In this document: piece after piece, positions 37,255 to 50,345 of the stretch | How the letters are laid out: each line of letters begins with the position of its first letter | How positions within the stretch are numbered: position 1 is the first letter of the stretch | NCBI GenBank assembly: GCA_021397835.1 | Contig: JAJFZO010000345.1 | Span: 682,001-746,000, forward strand | Source: Moringa oleifera | Lineage: Eukaryota; Streptophyta; Magnoliopsida; Brassicales; Moringaceae | Reading direction: 5' to 3' | DNA: 64,000 bases | Notes under the pieces: model-generated | What the model was told of the DNA's origin: nothing | What the model saw: the letters and a program-made list of their open reading frames with translations, nothing else | The model's database searches: none | Program-made: the position numbers and the translations under genes

Positions 37255-37780
37255 CTAATGGTACTTTAGGGCTAATTATCGTAAAACATAATGCAAGATA
37301 GGGTAATGCAATATGATCATTAATTCTTTAGAAAGAAAAGAACATATATTAAGAGATAAAGTTAAGATATATCAAATACACTTTTGGTATAAACTTGATA
37401 TTGTGCATTCAATTAGCATAACCTTTACATTTTTCTATTATTGTAAAAGTCTTAAAGTTGAATTTTTTAGGTGATTGGACTAGGTTTTAATAGACTCAGT
37501 CAAGTAAATGTGTGTTGCTCGAGTATCTCCATTTTGTACAGCATACAGTTTTTAACAAGTCCTAAAGTTGAGCTTTAAGTGAACTATGAACATTGATCAA
37601 AATGTTGGAAGTTGAAAATTAAGAGTTAATTGTACATGGATTTTGCTTCAAAACTAGAGAATCATGCATGATACTCCATTTCTTGATATAATTTCTTTTC
37701 TTTATGAATAATTGATAACTGTATAGCATTACCTTATCTTGCATTATGTTTTATGATAATTAGCCCTAAAGTGTTATTAG
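37255..37780. mobile_element. 526-bp foldback (MITE-like) element
   Basis: The left arm (37,255-37,354) and the complement of the right arm (37,681-37,780) agree over about 100 bp at roughly 80-85%. Both contain CTTTAGGGCTAATTATC, AAAACATAATGCAAGATA and AAAGAAAAGAA. It borders the copia fragment directly. No clear target-site duplication was seen and there is no coding potential. The superfamily is unknown. Confidence 0.75.
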
Positions 37781-37784
37781 TTTT

Positions 37785-38222
37785 CATACAATCTATGCTC
37801 TTCAGATTTCAAATATGGTAAATTACCATTTTCCATCATGATCTTCATTCTTTTTTCACTCATGTGCTCAAGCATGCCATGTCATAAATATAAGTTTATA
37901 CCAATGTCAATAGCAACCACTGTATCCTTGCAACTTGAGCTCATGTAGAAAGTTCAAGTTTTACTCCCTTGAGAAACAATCATGGTACCTTTAGTAACTT
38001 TCCAAGCATTATCATTGAAAATCATCTTATACTAGTCATTGCCAAGCTGTCCAATAGAAATTATATTTCTTATCAACTTTGGTACATGTCTTACCTTTTG
38101 AATCTTTTAAATATTCCCACTTGGTATCTTCAATTAAACATCACTCATACCAACAATATCTAAAAGTTCTCCATCAGTAAGATAAACCTTCCCATAATTA
38201 CCAGAAATATAGTTCTCCATTT
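37785..38222 (-). pseudogene. Ty1/copia polyprotein fragment (protease/GAG-pre-integrase region)
   Basis: The minus strand reads GNYGKVYLTDGELLDIVG, then QKVRHVPKLIRNIISIGQL, AWKVTKGTMIVSQGSKT, and LEHMSEKRMKIMMENGNL. This is the order expected after a copia protease active site, running into the GAG-pre-integrase zinc-finger region. At least five in-frame stops occur, one of them at the position where the conserved 'LWH' Trp should be. It ends where the foldback element begins. About 145 codons remain of a polyprotein that is normally over 1,000 residues. There is no sign of reverse transcriptase nearby. Confidence 0.85.
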
Positions 38223-38259
38223 TTTTCTATGTGTATTGGTATGAAAGATAATCTAAAAA

Positions 38260-40170
38260 TATAAAACAAGAGGACTATCATTTCATACTTTTGTAATCGT
38301 TCTTTATTGTCGACATTCTCAATCCTCAATGTCGTTATTTTTGTTAGGTCGTCCAAGTCTGGTACACATATCAACTCCTTAACTTTTGATATTCTAGTGT
38401 CTACATCAAGTCGGGTACACAAATATTAGCATGCCCTAACAATGCTTTACCAAACCATCAGGGGTATATTGACATGACATATGGATATCGAATCCTTAGA
38501 TTATTTATGATTATTCATATTGATTTAATTCAATAACATTGCTTACGTTCCCCAGAAGATAAAATTAACAGAAGATCATAGGATATACATGTGACTATTA
38601 GTTAAGTCCAAGCTCATTATGTTCCCATATATGGGTGAACCATATGCGATATGGTTACCAAATTGATACCTTAATAATTAACATACTAGATAATCCATAT
38701 ACTTAGTGATGAACAAGTACTTCGACCAATAAACCATAAATGTCGGAGGATAAGTAGTGTACTTGATGATTAGGATATTATTAGTGTTACAATAAGGAAT
38801 AATAATCATATGGTGTGCTATTACATATACCCATTCCAAATTGATTGAGATTGCCCCATAAGATTACGTGAATTAGTATAAAGGCACCAAACCCTTAGTA
38901 TTCCCTCAATTTAGCACATGAACCTAGGATGGATAATTAATCCAGAGGTTATTATATGTCCTTGTGAAGGAATACACGTGAAAAAAAAGTGAATGCTTAT
39001 TCTACCATGGATGTCATTGCAAGAAAAAGAGATTATAGTGATAAACTCCACTATTTCCAAGAATAATATAACAACTTGCCATTTGGGTTAAAAGATATCT
39101 CCATGATTACATATCAGCCTATTATATCAATTTATTGCTAATCATGTCCCTATAATCAAGCATTGATTATAAACAAGTAATGATCTTATATGTAATAAGA
39201 AAGACCTCAAGTGCATCATGTGAATACACTTACCTTATGACCTATGAATTTAATTAATATAATCATAATTATGACATTAAGTTAATTGTCCTATGGTACT
39301 ATGATATTGTGAACTCATATTTGATAAGATGACTATGTTTGTCCATACAGGATAATTTAACAACACAAGATTAACATGGCAAGTTAATTTATTAGTTGAT
39401 TAGCCACATAAGACATGGCCACATGTTACTCCACTATACCATCACTATGTTCCAATATGCCATGGGATTTATAAATATGGCCTACCATAGCTTTCATTTG
39501 GCTTAAAAAGGAATTGGGCTTGACATATATTAATTAGTCCCACCCAAAAATTAATTAAGCATAAAAATTGTATATGGTATCTGGCAAGTCACTAACTCTA
39601 ATGTAAGGAATGGACCTTATGCTGGTCACAAAGATAGGATCCCATGATAGCAAATCACCATGGCTTATAATGTTATGACTATCCATAAGAAGCATTCTTT
39701 CCACATGCCAAAGGTTAGCTATGGTCTAGTGATCTTCACCAAAAGATGATTACTATTTCCTATAACCATAAATAATTAATCAGTGGTATGTATTTACAAT
39801 TAAGGGTCACCACTGTATATTCAATTAGCACAAAGTCGATAACTTTCATATTGGGACTTCATTAGATATCAACCTATAATAGTCATGAATGCGTATTTCA
39901 AGGTAGGGGTAAAGTGTATAATTAGTTGACTAGGAGCAGCTAATGATACCTGCACTATCAGCGTTGGCATATCTGTTAATATAATTTAGAGGTAGCTAAT
40001 CACATCTTAACATCAAATTACACATATTATTTGCAGTATTCCAACTATTAGGATACGAGGATAGCACACTAAATCAATATTAAGGACCATTATTACCTTA
40101 TATATAACCATTATCATTAAACATCGATTATTAAGGATAATTATCATTATGGGCAATATTGACTTATTTG
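38260..40170. other. AT-rich DNA with a faint gypsy protease trace
   Basis: A diverged direct repeat of 44,805-44,960 occupies about 38,570-38,710 ('aatccatatac' and 'catactagataatccatata' phrases). That other copy adjoins a gypsy protease, so this is probably the same retroelement section. Nothing else is readable. Confidence 0.4.
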
Positions 40171-40178
40171 CGTTTGAT

Positions 40179-40771
40179 TAGGGGTAACCACGGTTCTGGT
40201 TCGGTTTAGTTTCAGTTCTAAACCATCGATTCAAGGTCTATAGTTAGAATAAATTAAAACCTGAACCTTTAAGCTACGGTTCTGATTAAGGTTCGATTCG
40301 AAAGTAGTTCAGGTTTTGATTAAGGTTTCGATTCATAAGCGATTCAAGTTCTGGTTCGATTTTGGTTCCAGTTTCAATTCAGGTTTGGTTCATATTTTAA
40401 TTATAAATTTACTATTTTTATTTTAATTATAAATTTTTAATAAAATTAAAAGTAAAAATAATCATATTTTTCTTAAAATATATATTTTAAAACTAAAATT
40501 ATTTTAAATTTTTTTTAAAATAATAAGTTTTTAAATTAAAATTTTTAATATTTTAAAAATTAATTTAATTAGAAACCAAACCGGATCCATCGGTTTTAAA
40601 GCATCAGTATCGGTTTCGGTTCAAAATTTACATGAACCATAACTGAACCATTTTTGAAATGGTTTTGGTTACGGTTCAAAATCGAAACCATTTATGTCAA
40701 TTTCGATTCGATTCAAAACTTAAAGGTTACGGTTCAATTCACCGGTTTGAATCGAACCGTGGTCACGTCTA
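40179..40771. mobile_element. 593-bp hAT-type non-autonomous element
   Basis: The left end is TAGGGGTAACCACGGTTC and the right end is GAACCGTGGTCACGTCTA, imperfect inverted termini. They are flanked by a decayed 8-bp duplication: CGTTTGAT at 40,171-40,178 against CGTCTGAC at 40,772-40,779, six of eight identical. Eight-base duplications are typical of hAT elements. Subterminal GGTTCGGTTT / GAACCGTAACC-like repeats fill both sides of an AT-rich core. The open frame at 40,654-40,869 crosses the right end and is not a gene. Confidence 0.75.
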
Positions 40772-40789
40772 CGTCTGACCAAGGAATTA

Positions 40790-43700
40790 TGTTAGTTTGT
40801 TTTACTTGTAAGTTAAATGGAAAATTCCATCTCTTGTTTGCGATTAAACGCATAGAGGTATCACTATGACTTTTCAAAGGTGCATATTGATTAACCCTCG
40901 ATTTATAACATGAGTCCCAATTTTAATTTCCCCAAAAGTGGGTGAATCTTTTTCACTAGGATTGATCCATTTCAAAAAGCAAATGGTCTTAGCCATGTTA
41001 AGTTCACTAAGTTAATGGATTGCACATGCGACCTATTATATCAAATGGTATGCCTAGTGATTGACCATAAGTGAAATTACTTATAAGTAATTATGGGTTT
41101 ACTCACCAACCCTAATAGTCGAATCCAAAACCAGATTGATTAGCTATTGTTGGCTAACTTATTCACCATTTATAACATATTTTTAATTGGTAAAGGAGTC
41201 GATTTCCCAAAGCTAGACTCACATGAGTAAAAATTTATTTAATATGCCTCGCAATAATGGTATCATTAGCAACTTACCAACATTATCCATAAACAGGTTA
41301 TGACTAATCCATGTGACTTGCTTGGCATATTTAACCCTTATCTACAAAGGAATTATGGCAATATTTGAAATATTCATCTTTTACTCAATTAAAAGTGCCA
41401 GTGTTATAGGAGGGTAACTAATCCTTGACCACGAAATTGATAGGATACACTCAATTAAAGGAATAGTTGAAGGGTATTTGACCATACGTGCTTGGTACCT
41501 ATTACATGATTATCCAATAACTACATCAATTGTGGTTGTATAAGCCCTGGTGGGGTATATGTAAACCAATTATAAGGTCTAATATAATTCAAAATTTAAA
41601 TCCTGTTTGATAATATCTAGTGTCACTCATATAGGCAACATAATAATACATGGACTTGGGATTGTGATACGTGGGTTATAATTGACCTTATCTTAAGCAA
41701 GCTAAATAATGATTATGTTATATATTTGAATTGGACACCTTGTGTTTGCATCATGACCATATATGGATATGATTTATCATGGGAATATCATCCATGTTCT
41801 ATTTAATTAGGGTATAAGCAACGAGGAGCAATTAATAAAGTTGATCATTAACTAGGTGATGTATAGGTCCATTCTATCTTACCATACAAGAAATAGGAGC
41901 GTAAACATGTAAGTCATCGATGTAATTAGTTAATGACTATGAGAGTTGTCATAATTATGAATTAATTGTCATCTCAGTAAGTTAGTCATGGGAATAACAT
42001 GATCGGCCTATTATCATTTATGTGCTTGGATTAGACTATATTAGGTTGGCACTTATCTAAACTACTTTGCTTTAGTCAATGGTAACCAACGTATTATTTG
42101 AAAAATTTCCAACTGATAAATATCCAAATTGGACTTATGATTGATTAACATATATGTTCCTTATACATCTTGAACTGGTGCACTAAGTGGGTCTAATAAT
42201 CCATGTTATATATCAATCATGTTTATAGATTAACCTAGGATGGAATAATGTCAATTAACTAATATTGCTATGGTTTGTAGGCCATATCTCCATCATTATT
42301 TATATGGTCAATGGTGAGACCATTGCTTCAAGTCACGACTGATGCTTATTCTACCAATGGATGGAAAGAGAATAACACTGATTATCGACAAAGGAAACCC
42401 TAATTTGGGATACTAGATATACATATATAATAATATCATCCAATGTCATCTAATGACCCCACATAGTCTGAATCCTGACTTGCATAATTACCATTCACAT
42501 GAAAGTCATAATTGGCTCATTATTGGTGACAAATAATTTAGGTTATATATGGTATATGATACCCTTTTAGGCTCAATCATAAGTCGATGACCACTAAAAT
42601 TATCATCAGTGAGGTAACTTTAATTTATCTGGGAATGCTAAGTTATGGTGGTATACTCGGTATATAGGATGACACTATCATGGAGAGGCCCAATATTGAT
42701 TCGTGGGAGGTATTAAAAAAGGAATTAAAGAAGTAATTGTTACACTTATGTGGCATTGCTACCTTCACACCTTACCCTAGTGTCTAGAGTGTCTTTGTAT
42801 CTTCATTAAGCATATGAAAACATGTTACCAAATTTATGAGTCTAGTAAAATGGCCAATCATGAGGTTCAAAACAATACCTTTGCATATGGAACAACCTGT
42901 GGAGTTTTACGATGGTCTATTTATAATCTAGAAACATACAGTGCCTTGCCCAAAAGAGAAAGATTACCAATAAAATTATGGATATGTTATTGGTAGACTC
43001 CGGTTGTAACCTATGGGATATCACGTGATGGGTAGCAATCATCTGCTCATGTAAACAATTAGTACTAGCTTGTTAGGCTTTATCCACATATATGTACATA
43101 ACTTATGCCATTAGTTATCTTGTTTTCCTAGAACAATCAGTTTTAATATTATGATTTTTTTTTTTTGGTTTTTAAAATATTGTGTATCATGAGGATGGCC
43201 TAATAAACTTTATCATAGTTGGACTACCACAATCGATTTAGTTTGACAATTATGACCACCATTAGATAAATATATCTAAGGATATTCTAAATGTATCATT
43301 CTAATATAATGAAATCCAATGTTTGTCCTTCATAAAGTTACTTCTTGATGTAAGTCCCTGAGGGGATATCTTATGCTCATAAGTTAATTATGGCTAACTT
43401 CTTTGATCTTGTTATGACTATATTTTCCTGTTTATATTAGTGGACACTATATTAGATGCATATTGTACCTTTGATTTGGTTATTCGCAAGCGAGCCCTCG
43501 TTGTTATGTCTCCGTTAATGTTCATTCGCTTGATTGTCATATTGAAGTTTTGGAGTATCTCCTTTTTAAATATCTAAGTAGCCCTACGGTAATTATTATA
43601 TCCAAAATATGTGTTGGTCACTTTTCTAAGCAGTATTTCAAGGCTCTTAATTATATGTTCTTAGTTGGAACCCAATCATGGGGATATGATTATGATGAAA

Positions 43701-44470
43701 ACTTGCTAGAGGAAAGTGAAAGTAATGAATAATAAGGGAAGAAATATCTATCCTTATATAGGCCACATCAGCTAAGATTCATTAGATATTCATAATAGGT
43801 GACTATTTGATGATAATAGGTTATACCTTAGGGTAATCTTTTAGGGATCGACAAGCACGCTGATTTTACAAGAAAAAAAGAGAGCCCAGGGGATCACAAA
43901 AAGGGTAGATGGATATAAGCTATTCTATGTATATAATTGGGATCTTGTTATGTGGGCCATCAATTAATATAAACATAAAAATTAATTTAGATATAGGTAA
44001 ACCTATGCCATTTCCATAATGTACACATGTGAATAGGCAGTCAACCAATATAATCTAAATATCGAGATAGGTGCACTCATGTCCACGATGATTTATTATT
44101 CCAACTTTAATTTACTAATCCCTGTATCCTTATTAAAGATAATTGATAGGTTGAATGTGCTTGAGTATGACCTTTTCTAGTCTTATGCTTAGCTCAACAT
44201 GGGTATATTGACTAGCACATATGGTTATAAGGAGGTTAAGGCACTAAATAGCTAATTCATATAGATAATAGGCTATCTATATGAATTTATACCATGGTTA
44301 GTCTAGCCAACCCATGTGTAAGGTAATATAGGATGTGATACCGCTTATAGGGTAATATGTTATTATGTAAGATTTTCAATTTGAATAACCCAACTATCTT
44401 ATAATTTGCCTCACCATCCATATGTCTTCAATTATGTTCTCTAATTAGCACTTCTTTGTCAAGAACCACT
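40790..44470. other. AT-rich, CpG-poor DNA without a recognised gene
   Basis: Open frames at 42,814-42,996 and 43,550-43,732 (plus) have no known motif. A block at about 42,730-42,860 ('cttatgtggcattgctaccttcacaccttaccc') recurs in diverged form at 50,905-50,990. It is dispersed retroelement-like DNA. Confidence 0.4.
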
Positions 44471-44479
44471 GTCCTTTGG

Positions 44480-44690
44480 TCACCTTAAAAAATTATGATA
44501 TCATCCTTAATTCGGCAATGGTTCAGGATGAAGGCGGTTAATCTTCTTAGCACCAGTATCTAACATTTGTGGCCGTATCTAACATGCCTATCAAACTTCT
44601 TTCCATTAATGTCTACCTCAATGAACATGAGCCTTGAGGGTCGACAGGGACTGCCTTGACAGAATATTGGTACCCATATTCTCTACTTAT
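44480..44690 (-). pseudogene. Ty3/gypsy protease trace
   Basis: The minus strand reads LMFIEVDINGKKFDRHV and, in the next frame, MLDTGAKKINRLHPEPL. The first matches the start of a chromovirus-type aspartic protease and the second keeps the DTGA active-site motif. A frameshift lies between. It is short and decayed. A separate, better protease copy lies at 47,713-47,995. Confidence 0.55.
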
Positions 44691-44804
44691 GATGATTATT
44701 GAGGGTTACTATAACGGGATGATCATGCCCATTACCTAATTAGTACCATTAGCATAAATATCCATGAGTTTACAATCATATCATTGATATATGTACTTGT
44801 GTAT

Positions 44805-45008
44805 ATTAAGTAAGATCACAAGATATATACGTGACTACTACTTAGGTGTAAGCTAACGATGTCCTTAAATATGGGTAGACCATCAACGATATGGCAACCA
44901 AATTAATACCCTAATAATCAACATACTAGATAATCCATATACATAATTATGATAAAGTATGTCCATGAGCAAATTTTCAAGTCATAATCAAGGGATATAA
45001 TGGTGATA
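44805..45008 (-). pseudogene. Ty3/gypsy protease, C-terminal half (downstream of the CACTA insertion)
   Basis: Immediately left of the CACTA element the minus strand reads ISLDYDLKICSWTYFI, which fits the 'VPMDDFDVVLGMDFL' end of a gypsy protease. It continues the piece that stops at 47,713 on the other side of the insertion. The rest, toward 44,805, is a diverged repeat of 38,570-38,710. Confidence 0.5.
45006..45008. repeat. left target-site duplication (ATA)
   Basis: This triplet is identical to 47,713-47,715. Confidence 0.8.
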
Positions 45009-47712
45009 CACTACTAAGGATTTAATGACAGCTAAAAATGACTTTTAATGACAATTATAGAACTATCATCTTTATTCATATCATTAAAGTGGGGGTTTTT
45101 ATGACAAATATTGACTATTGACATTAATGACCCCCTTTAATAATTCTTTTATAACTATATGGAGTCTTTAGTGATTGTTATAAAAAAAATTATCATCAAA
45201 GAGAGGCTTTAATGATAATTTTATTAGAACTATTATAAAAAGAGTGCCTTTATTGTCAATTTTTAATGAACTATCATTAAAGGCGCCACCTTTTAATGAC
45301 TATTCTAATAGAACTACCATTAAGAGTATATTTTTAATAATTTTGAAATAAATACAAAATTCCTACATACAACTATCCAAAATTTACATGTATAAAATTC
45401 TTTCCATCAACTACACCTCTTCCACAGATTAATCACACGTTTTCATCTTCTATACATCAACACAATTCTTCCCAATTGTACACAAAATTTTCTCTATCAA
45501 AATTACATTACAGTATGTAACTATTCCACACTTCAATTAAACTTGGTCAACAAATATAAGTACAGAATTATTAAATACACTAATCCTTATTCTTTCTATA
45601 TACCTCAATGAAACAATTATACTATCTTTCTTCTTTCCATATAATTACACCAACACTTCAATACTTCAATGAAACAACTTTTCTTTCTATGCACTTCAAT
45701 ACCATTCTTACTCAAACCATCATTATTTCGTTCATGTTTGAAAACACTTCAACATAATCGAATCTAGAAAATAATAAAATATGAAGAAAAGAAAAAAGTT
45801 GATGTCATAACTGAACTCCATATGTGTAATACATGAGTTTAAATACACATTATTATACACAATCCAAAAAATTTAACTATATAAATTCAATGATATTCAT
45901 GTTTACAAAAATCTTCAAGGTTCAATTTTCCAATATGGTACCCCAAAGAAACTATCCAACCTCTTTTCTAACTTCATTAATATTCGATTGGGTATAAATA
46001 TTTATGCCCACTAACTATATTTATTAAAAAAAAAAATAGTCCAATTAAAACTTCTAGTAAGCACATCAATTACCGAAGTAATTACATAAGCAAATGCTTA
46101 AAAAGTTACCATTTTCGCATATGAGATATTTTTGTCATGTTCGTCAATGATGTCTTTTAAAACTTTAATAACATAATTTACACATTCAGTATTTAAAGGC
46201 TGAAGTGGACATTATATTAAAAAATTTTAATTATTATATTTTGTAAAATAAGTAAAACTAAAATCGCTTATAGGTTTAATCATACATACCTTATCAAAAA
46301 TAATCCTAAGAATGTGCCTATCACTTGATTCAATGATAACTTGAAACAATTTAAAGGAGCTATCAATAGAAAATAATCAATAATCAATAAAATTGAAGAA
46401 AATAATTTATAATTAATTAGGTAATTGATAGATAGTCAATTAATTAACATCTAATTAATTACTTTACAAGCACTAGTAAACTAAATAAAATTTTAAGTGA
46501 CATTTAATTATTTACTTTACAAGCATCTAATTTATTAATTAAAATTTAAATAAATGATTAATAACTAGTTAGTGAATTGATACATAGTTAATTAATTAGC
46601 ACCTAATTAATTACTTTACAAGCATCTAACTAGCTAGTATATTAAAATAACATTAAATTATTTAGTTGACAAACATATAATTAATTAATTATCTATTTAA
46701 GATTTAACTAATATTAAATAAAGTTAATTACAAAATTAATATAAATTTAACAAAATATACCAAATCTTACTTAACAAAATTTATAAATTCAAACATAAAT
46801 TCATCAAAATATAAATTTATCTAACTAATATCTACTTAATTTATCAAAATATAAATTCATCTAACTAACATCTACTTAATTCAACAATTAATCTAAAAAT
46901 CCAAAAAACTATCAGGCAATAAATTCATTAATATATGCCTATTCATATCTAATATAATTATCCAAATATACTTGCAAAGAAACCCAAATTTCACTAATAA
47001 AATTTCACCAAACACACCTGATGAAGAAAATCTCAAAATAATGTACATTCTCAATTCATTCTGCAAATCAAAACTAAATTGAATCAAAATTATGAAAAAA
47101 CTTCCATAAAAAAAAATTTGAATCTACCAAACTACTTACATGTTTGAATGCCAAGGATGAAGAGAAAATAAACGAATGGAGGGGGAAGGTGCAGTTGCTC
47201 CTTGTGGAGATTAAGATAAATGAGAGAGGAGGGAGTAACTAGAGAGCATATCGAAAGATTTAAAGAGGAGAGGAAGAGATTTATGCACATGCAGTTGCTT
47301 CTTCAAAAGTGGCTGCTGCTTCTTCTAAAGAAGAAGAGGCAACTAGGGTTCCTCTTTAAGTTAAAAAGGCCTTTTAACATTAATTGCTATGGCAATTGAC
47401 ATTAAAAGCTAATATATGAAAGCCTTTGATGTCAATTCTCATGGGAACTAATGCTAAAGGCTGCCTTTAATGTTAGTTCCCATTGAACTAACATTAAAGA
47501 GCGATAATTCTCCCATTTTAATGTCAATTGTTTTAAAACTAATGTGAAAATTGGACCTTTGATATCAATTTTAGAAAAATTAACATTAAAAGTATGCTTT
47601 AATGTTAGCTTTTTAGGGACTGACATTAAAAATTGTTTGTGATGCTTTTAATGAAGTTCGCGAAAGAACTGTCATTAAATTACTGTCAATTATTATAATT
47701 TTTGCAGTAGTG
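45009..47712 (-). mobile_element. non-autonomous CACTA element, 2,704 bp
   Basis: The left end is CACTACTAAGGATTTAATGA. The right end, reverse-complemented, is CACTACTGCAAAAATTATAA. The flanks are a perfect ATA duplication. Subterminal TTTAATGACAG-type repeats occupy both ends (45,020-45,340 and 47,360-47,700). The interior is inverted relative to the 11-kb element. The 45,345-46,340 part matches its 3' region, including the last Ulp1-side sequence, and 46,380-47,300 matches the region before its transposase. The transposase and most of the second gene are deleted, so movement would depend on protein supplied by another copy. Confidence 0.9.
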
Positions 47713-47715
47713 ATA
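47713..47715. repeat. right target-site duplication (ATA)
   Basis: This triplet is identical to 45,006-45,008. Confidence 0.8.
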
Positions 47716-47995
47716 TAATACACCTTGAGGATAATTAAACATGTTCTATTGCGTTGTGTTTATTCATTACCAACTTGAAGATCGACTCTTGCTACATCCT
47801 CTATCCTCTTTGCCTTCGAGTTTACACACTTAACCTTCATAGAGACAGAGGATACCTGCAACAAGAATTCTTTAACCACCTTTTTTGCACATAAGTCATG
47901 CAATGCACCCATATCCAACATGCCCGTCATCTTTTTCTCGTTGATGTGTACCTTAATGAATATTAACCCACTTTAAAGGACTCTCTCAGTGGTGA
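47713..47995 (-). pseudogene. Ty3/gypsy (chromovirus-like) protease, N-terminal part
   Basis: The minus strand reads LIFIKVHINEKKMTGMLDMG then ALHDLCAKKVVKEF, and CVNSKAKRIEDVARVDLQVG. This lines up with the plant gypsy aspartic protease pattern of hydrophobic strand, 'xxMVDTGATHNFV', then 'VNSKAKPI.GVA...L.IG'. The active-site DTGA has become DMGA. The frame is nearly open here and is cut at 47,713 by the CACTA element, with the expected continuation visible at 45,008 and below. It is part of a gag-pol whose other domains were not found next to it. Confidence 0.7.
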
Positions 47996-47999
47996 TGAG

Positions 48000-49870
48000 A
48001 GCTTATTATTAGTGAATTAATTATGCAAGTGAAAAACTTAGATCATAAATTATGATTATTGTAAGGCTCCATATGTATGATCATTAGTGAAGTTATAAGG
48101 AAATGGTGAATGAATTATTATATTTACCAATTTCAGCCTAGATAATCACTCTTTAAGCCAATCAATCATAATTAAAGGAGTGAAGATCCTTCATACTCTT
48201 AGATATATTCTCCTATTCATTTGTAAACAACCATCATACATACTCAGTGAGTTAACCTATTAGTTGTTTATGAATATCAACAGGTTAGTAGTTCACTGGA
48301 AATCTATTACAATGGAGATATTTAGTCATGATTATGTTTAATTACATAAGTTAAAGAAGGGACAATTTGATAAGTCCACTATTGCATGGCAATTATATAG
48401 GGCAACGTTAATTCTATAACACAAGGATTAGATATTCTAATTGTTCATATAGATTTGGCCATTATAATCTTGAATAGTGTAATTTCTTTTTAGATTTAAT
48501 TATGACCAATTATGGTCACATGGAGAAGATTAACATGTGAGTTTTAGACCTTTCCTATTAGCATATGGTAATTAATATATGCTTATGATATTTGACATTT
48601 GCAAGTGATTTATACTCATAATGAACCTATTTAAGGTAGCAAGGCATAATATGTATGTTAAATTATGACTGGTAACAATGATGATTATAGGTCCACAGAA
48701 TAGCCAAACTTCCTCAAATGCATAATTATCAAACTAATAGAAAATTTACTACTGAATTAAGTGCTGATAAACTCTTGACAAATGTTGAATGCTTTTGTCA
48801 TAATTAACAATATATCATAGGCTTACAAACAACAAGCTTATGCAATATCATGCTCGTACAGGGGTCATAACCAATGATATATTTAGTGTGGTTACTAATT
48901 AATAACATAGCCTCGGAGGCTAAGATATTTCGAGATATTTTAACAACCAAAATATAGTAAATTTCCTAATTATGGTGACATATAATATATAGTCCCTTAA
49001 GGATCATATTATTGTTATATGTTATGTTGAGTTTAACATAGAGATCTAAAATCAATCTACTATTAAATGTATATGTATATATACTAGAGGAATGGGTAAG
49101 CAGATATGTAGAATTGGTTCTTTTGGATAACATATATTGCCATAAGTTATGTAAGCCAATGATTTGGTAAATGATTAACTAAGCTACCTTATTTATGTGC
49201 TTCCTAGCCTTTTCTGCGCCATCACAGTGATAACCTAACCTATAGAGGATTAATTTACCCTCATTTATTAATGGGCTAGCTAGAACTTCACCTTAAACAT
49301 ATCACCATATAATCAAACATCCGCTCAAACCCTCAAATATGAATTTTACTAATATGGATACCAATTGAGCATAGTACTATCCTTGTCTCATTCCTACGAA
49401 GGAAATTATGTTCAACACCTACTAATAATAAGTAAGGCTTGATATGGTCCTAGTTAGTTATTAGACATATTTAGTCTTTTACAAAAGATGCATAATTGGG
49501 AAGTACTCTAAGTAAATTCATTTCACCAATATGTTGTCCCATCTTTTTCATATCCCAAGATAATAACTAAATCTAGATAATTATATTAAGGTCTAGACAT
49601 TTAAACCCATTTTGCTTAATAAGATTGGGATGAATGGCTATTTCAAGGCTAGAATACACAAGGTAATGTATGGGTTGCCTCCTATAAGTGATCTATTATA
49701 TTCACATAGTTGTGAGCACTACTAGCATTCAAACCTTCTCCACTTATTAGAGCTCGCATCTAGGCATGATATTTTGAATGACAAATATGATTAGCTTATG
49801 ATATGTTAAGAGTTAATTCCCAATTATACTAAATTAGATTAATTATGTCATCTCTCAGCATAAGCGGTGT
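48000..49870. other. AT-rich, CpG-poor DNA without a recognised gene
   Basis: By position it may include gag and leader of the gypsy element whose protease lies to its left, or the tail of the integrase-bearing element to its right. No motif could be read. Confidence 0.4.
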
Positions 49871-49879
49871 CTCCATAAA

Positions 49880-50345
49880 TATTAGTAACTTAATCCTAAA
49901 TAAACCCTAATTGACTTTGAATAAATCCCAATAAACATTGGTCCAATAACTTTAGTTTTGTTACCATTATGTTGAGCAAAGTTGTCCAAAATTTCCTCTT
50001 GAATCTGGCATCCTCATCACCTAATTTGTCTTTTTGGAAATCCAAACATTCTAACATGTTTAAAAAGTATCTCAATGATCATGTCAGGGCATACATGAGT
50101 AATGAGAATAAAGATAGCATACTTTGAGAACTTATCAACAATTACCATTATAACGAATAGTCTCTCTACCTTTGAGAAGCTCTTAATGAAATCCATTGAG
50201 TCCCATGGGTGTCCAGAATTGGCAAAGGTTAGAGTAAACATGCCTCCTACCTCCTATCTATCTTGTCTTGTTGACACACCAAACATGTGCGGACGTAGGC
50301 CTCCATGCCTTTCATCATCTTTTGGATATCTCATAGGTGCTTAGC
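49880..50345 (-). pseudogene. Ty3/gypsy chromovirus-type integrase fragment
   Basis: Reading on the minus strand: MKGMEAYVRTCLVCQQDKID (CxxC of the HHCC finger, about 50,320-50,260), a frameshift near the 'PLPIP..PW' linker, and PWDSMDFIKSFSKVERLFVI then MVIVDKFSKYAIFI (catalytic Asp in VDKFSKYA, about 50,150-50,110). Next come IIEILFKHVRMFGFPKRQI (about 50,080-50,020) and DARFKRKFWTTLLNIMVTKL (about 50,005-49,950). This is the order of a chromovirus integrase from zinc finger into the core. The sequence loses similarity after about 49,930, so the terminal Glu segment is not visible. Stops and frameshifts make it dead. The lineage differs from the Ogre/Tat pol at 7-8.7 kb. Confidence 0.85.

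Noticed and set aside
50102..50344. 80-codon plus-strand frame
   Set aside because: It overlaps the minus-strand integrase remnant and is its shadow.
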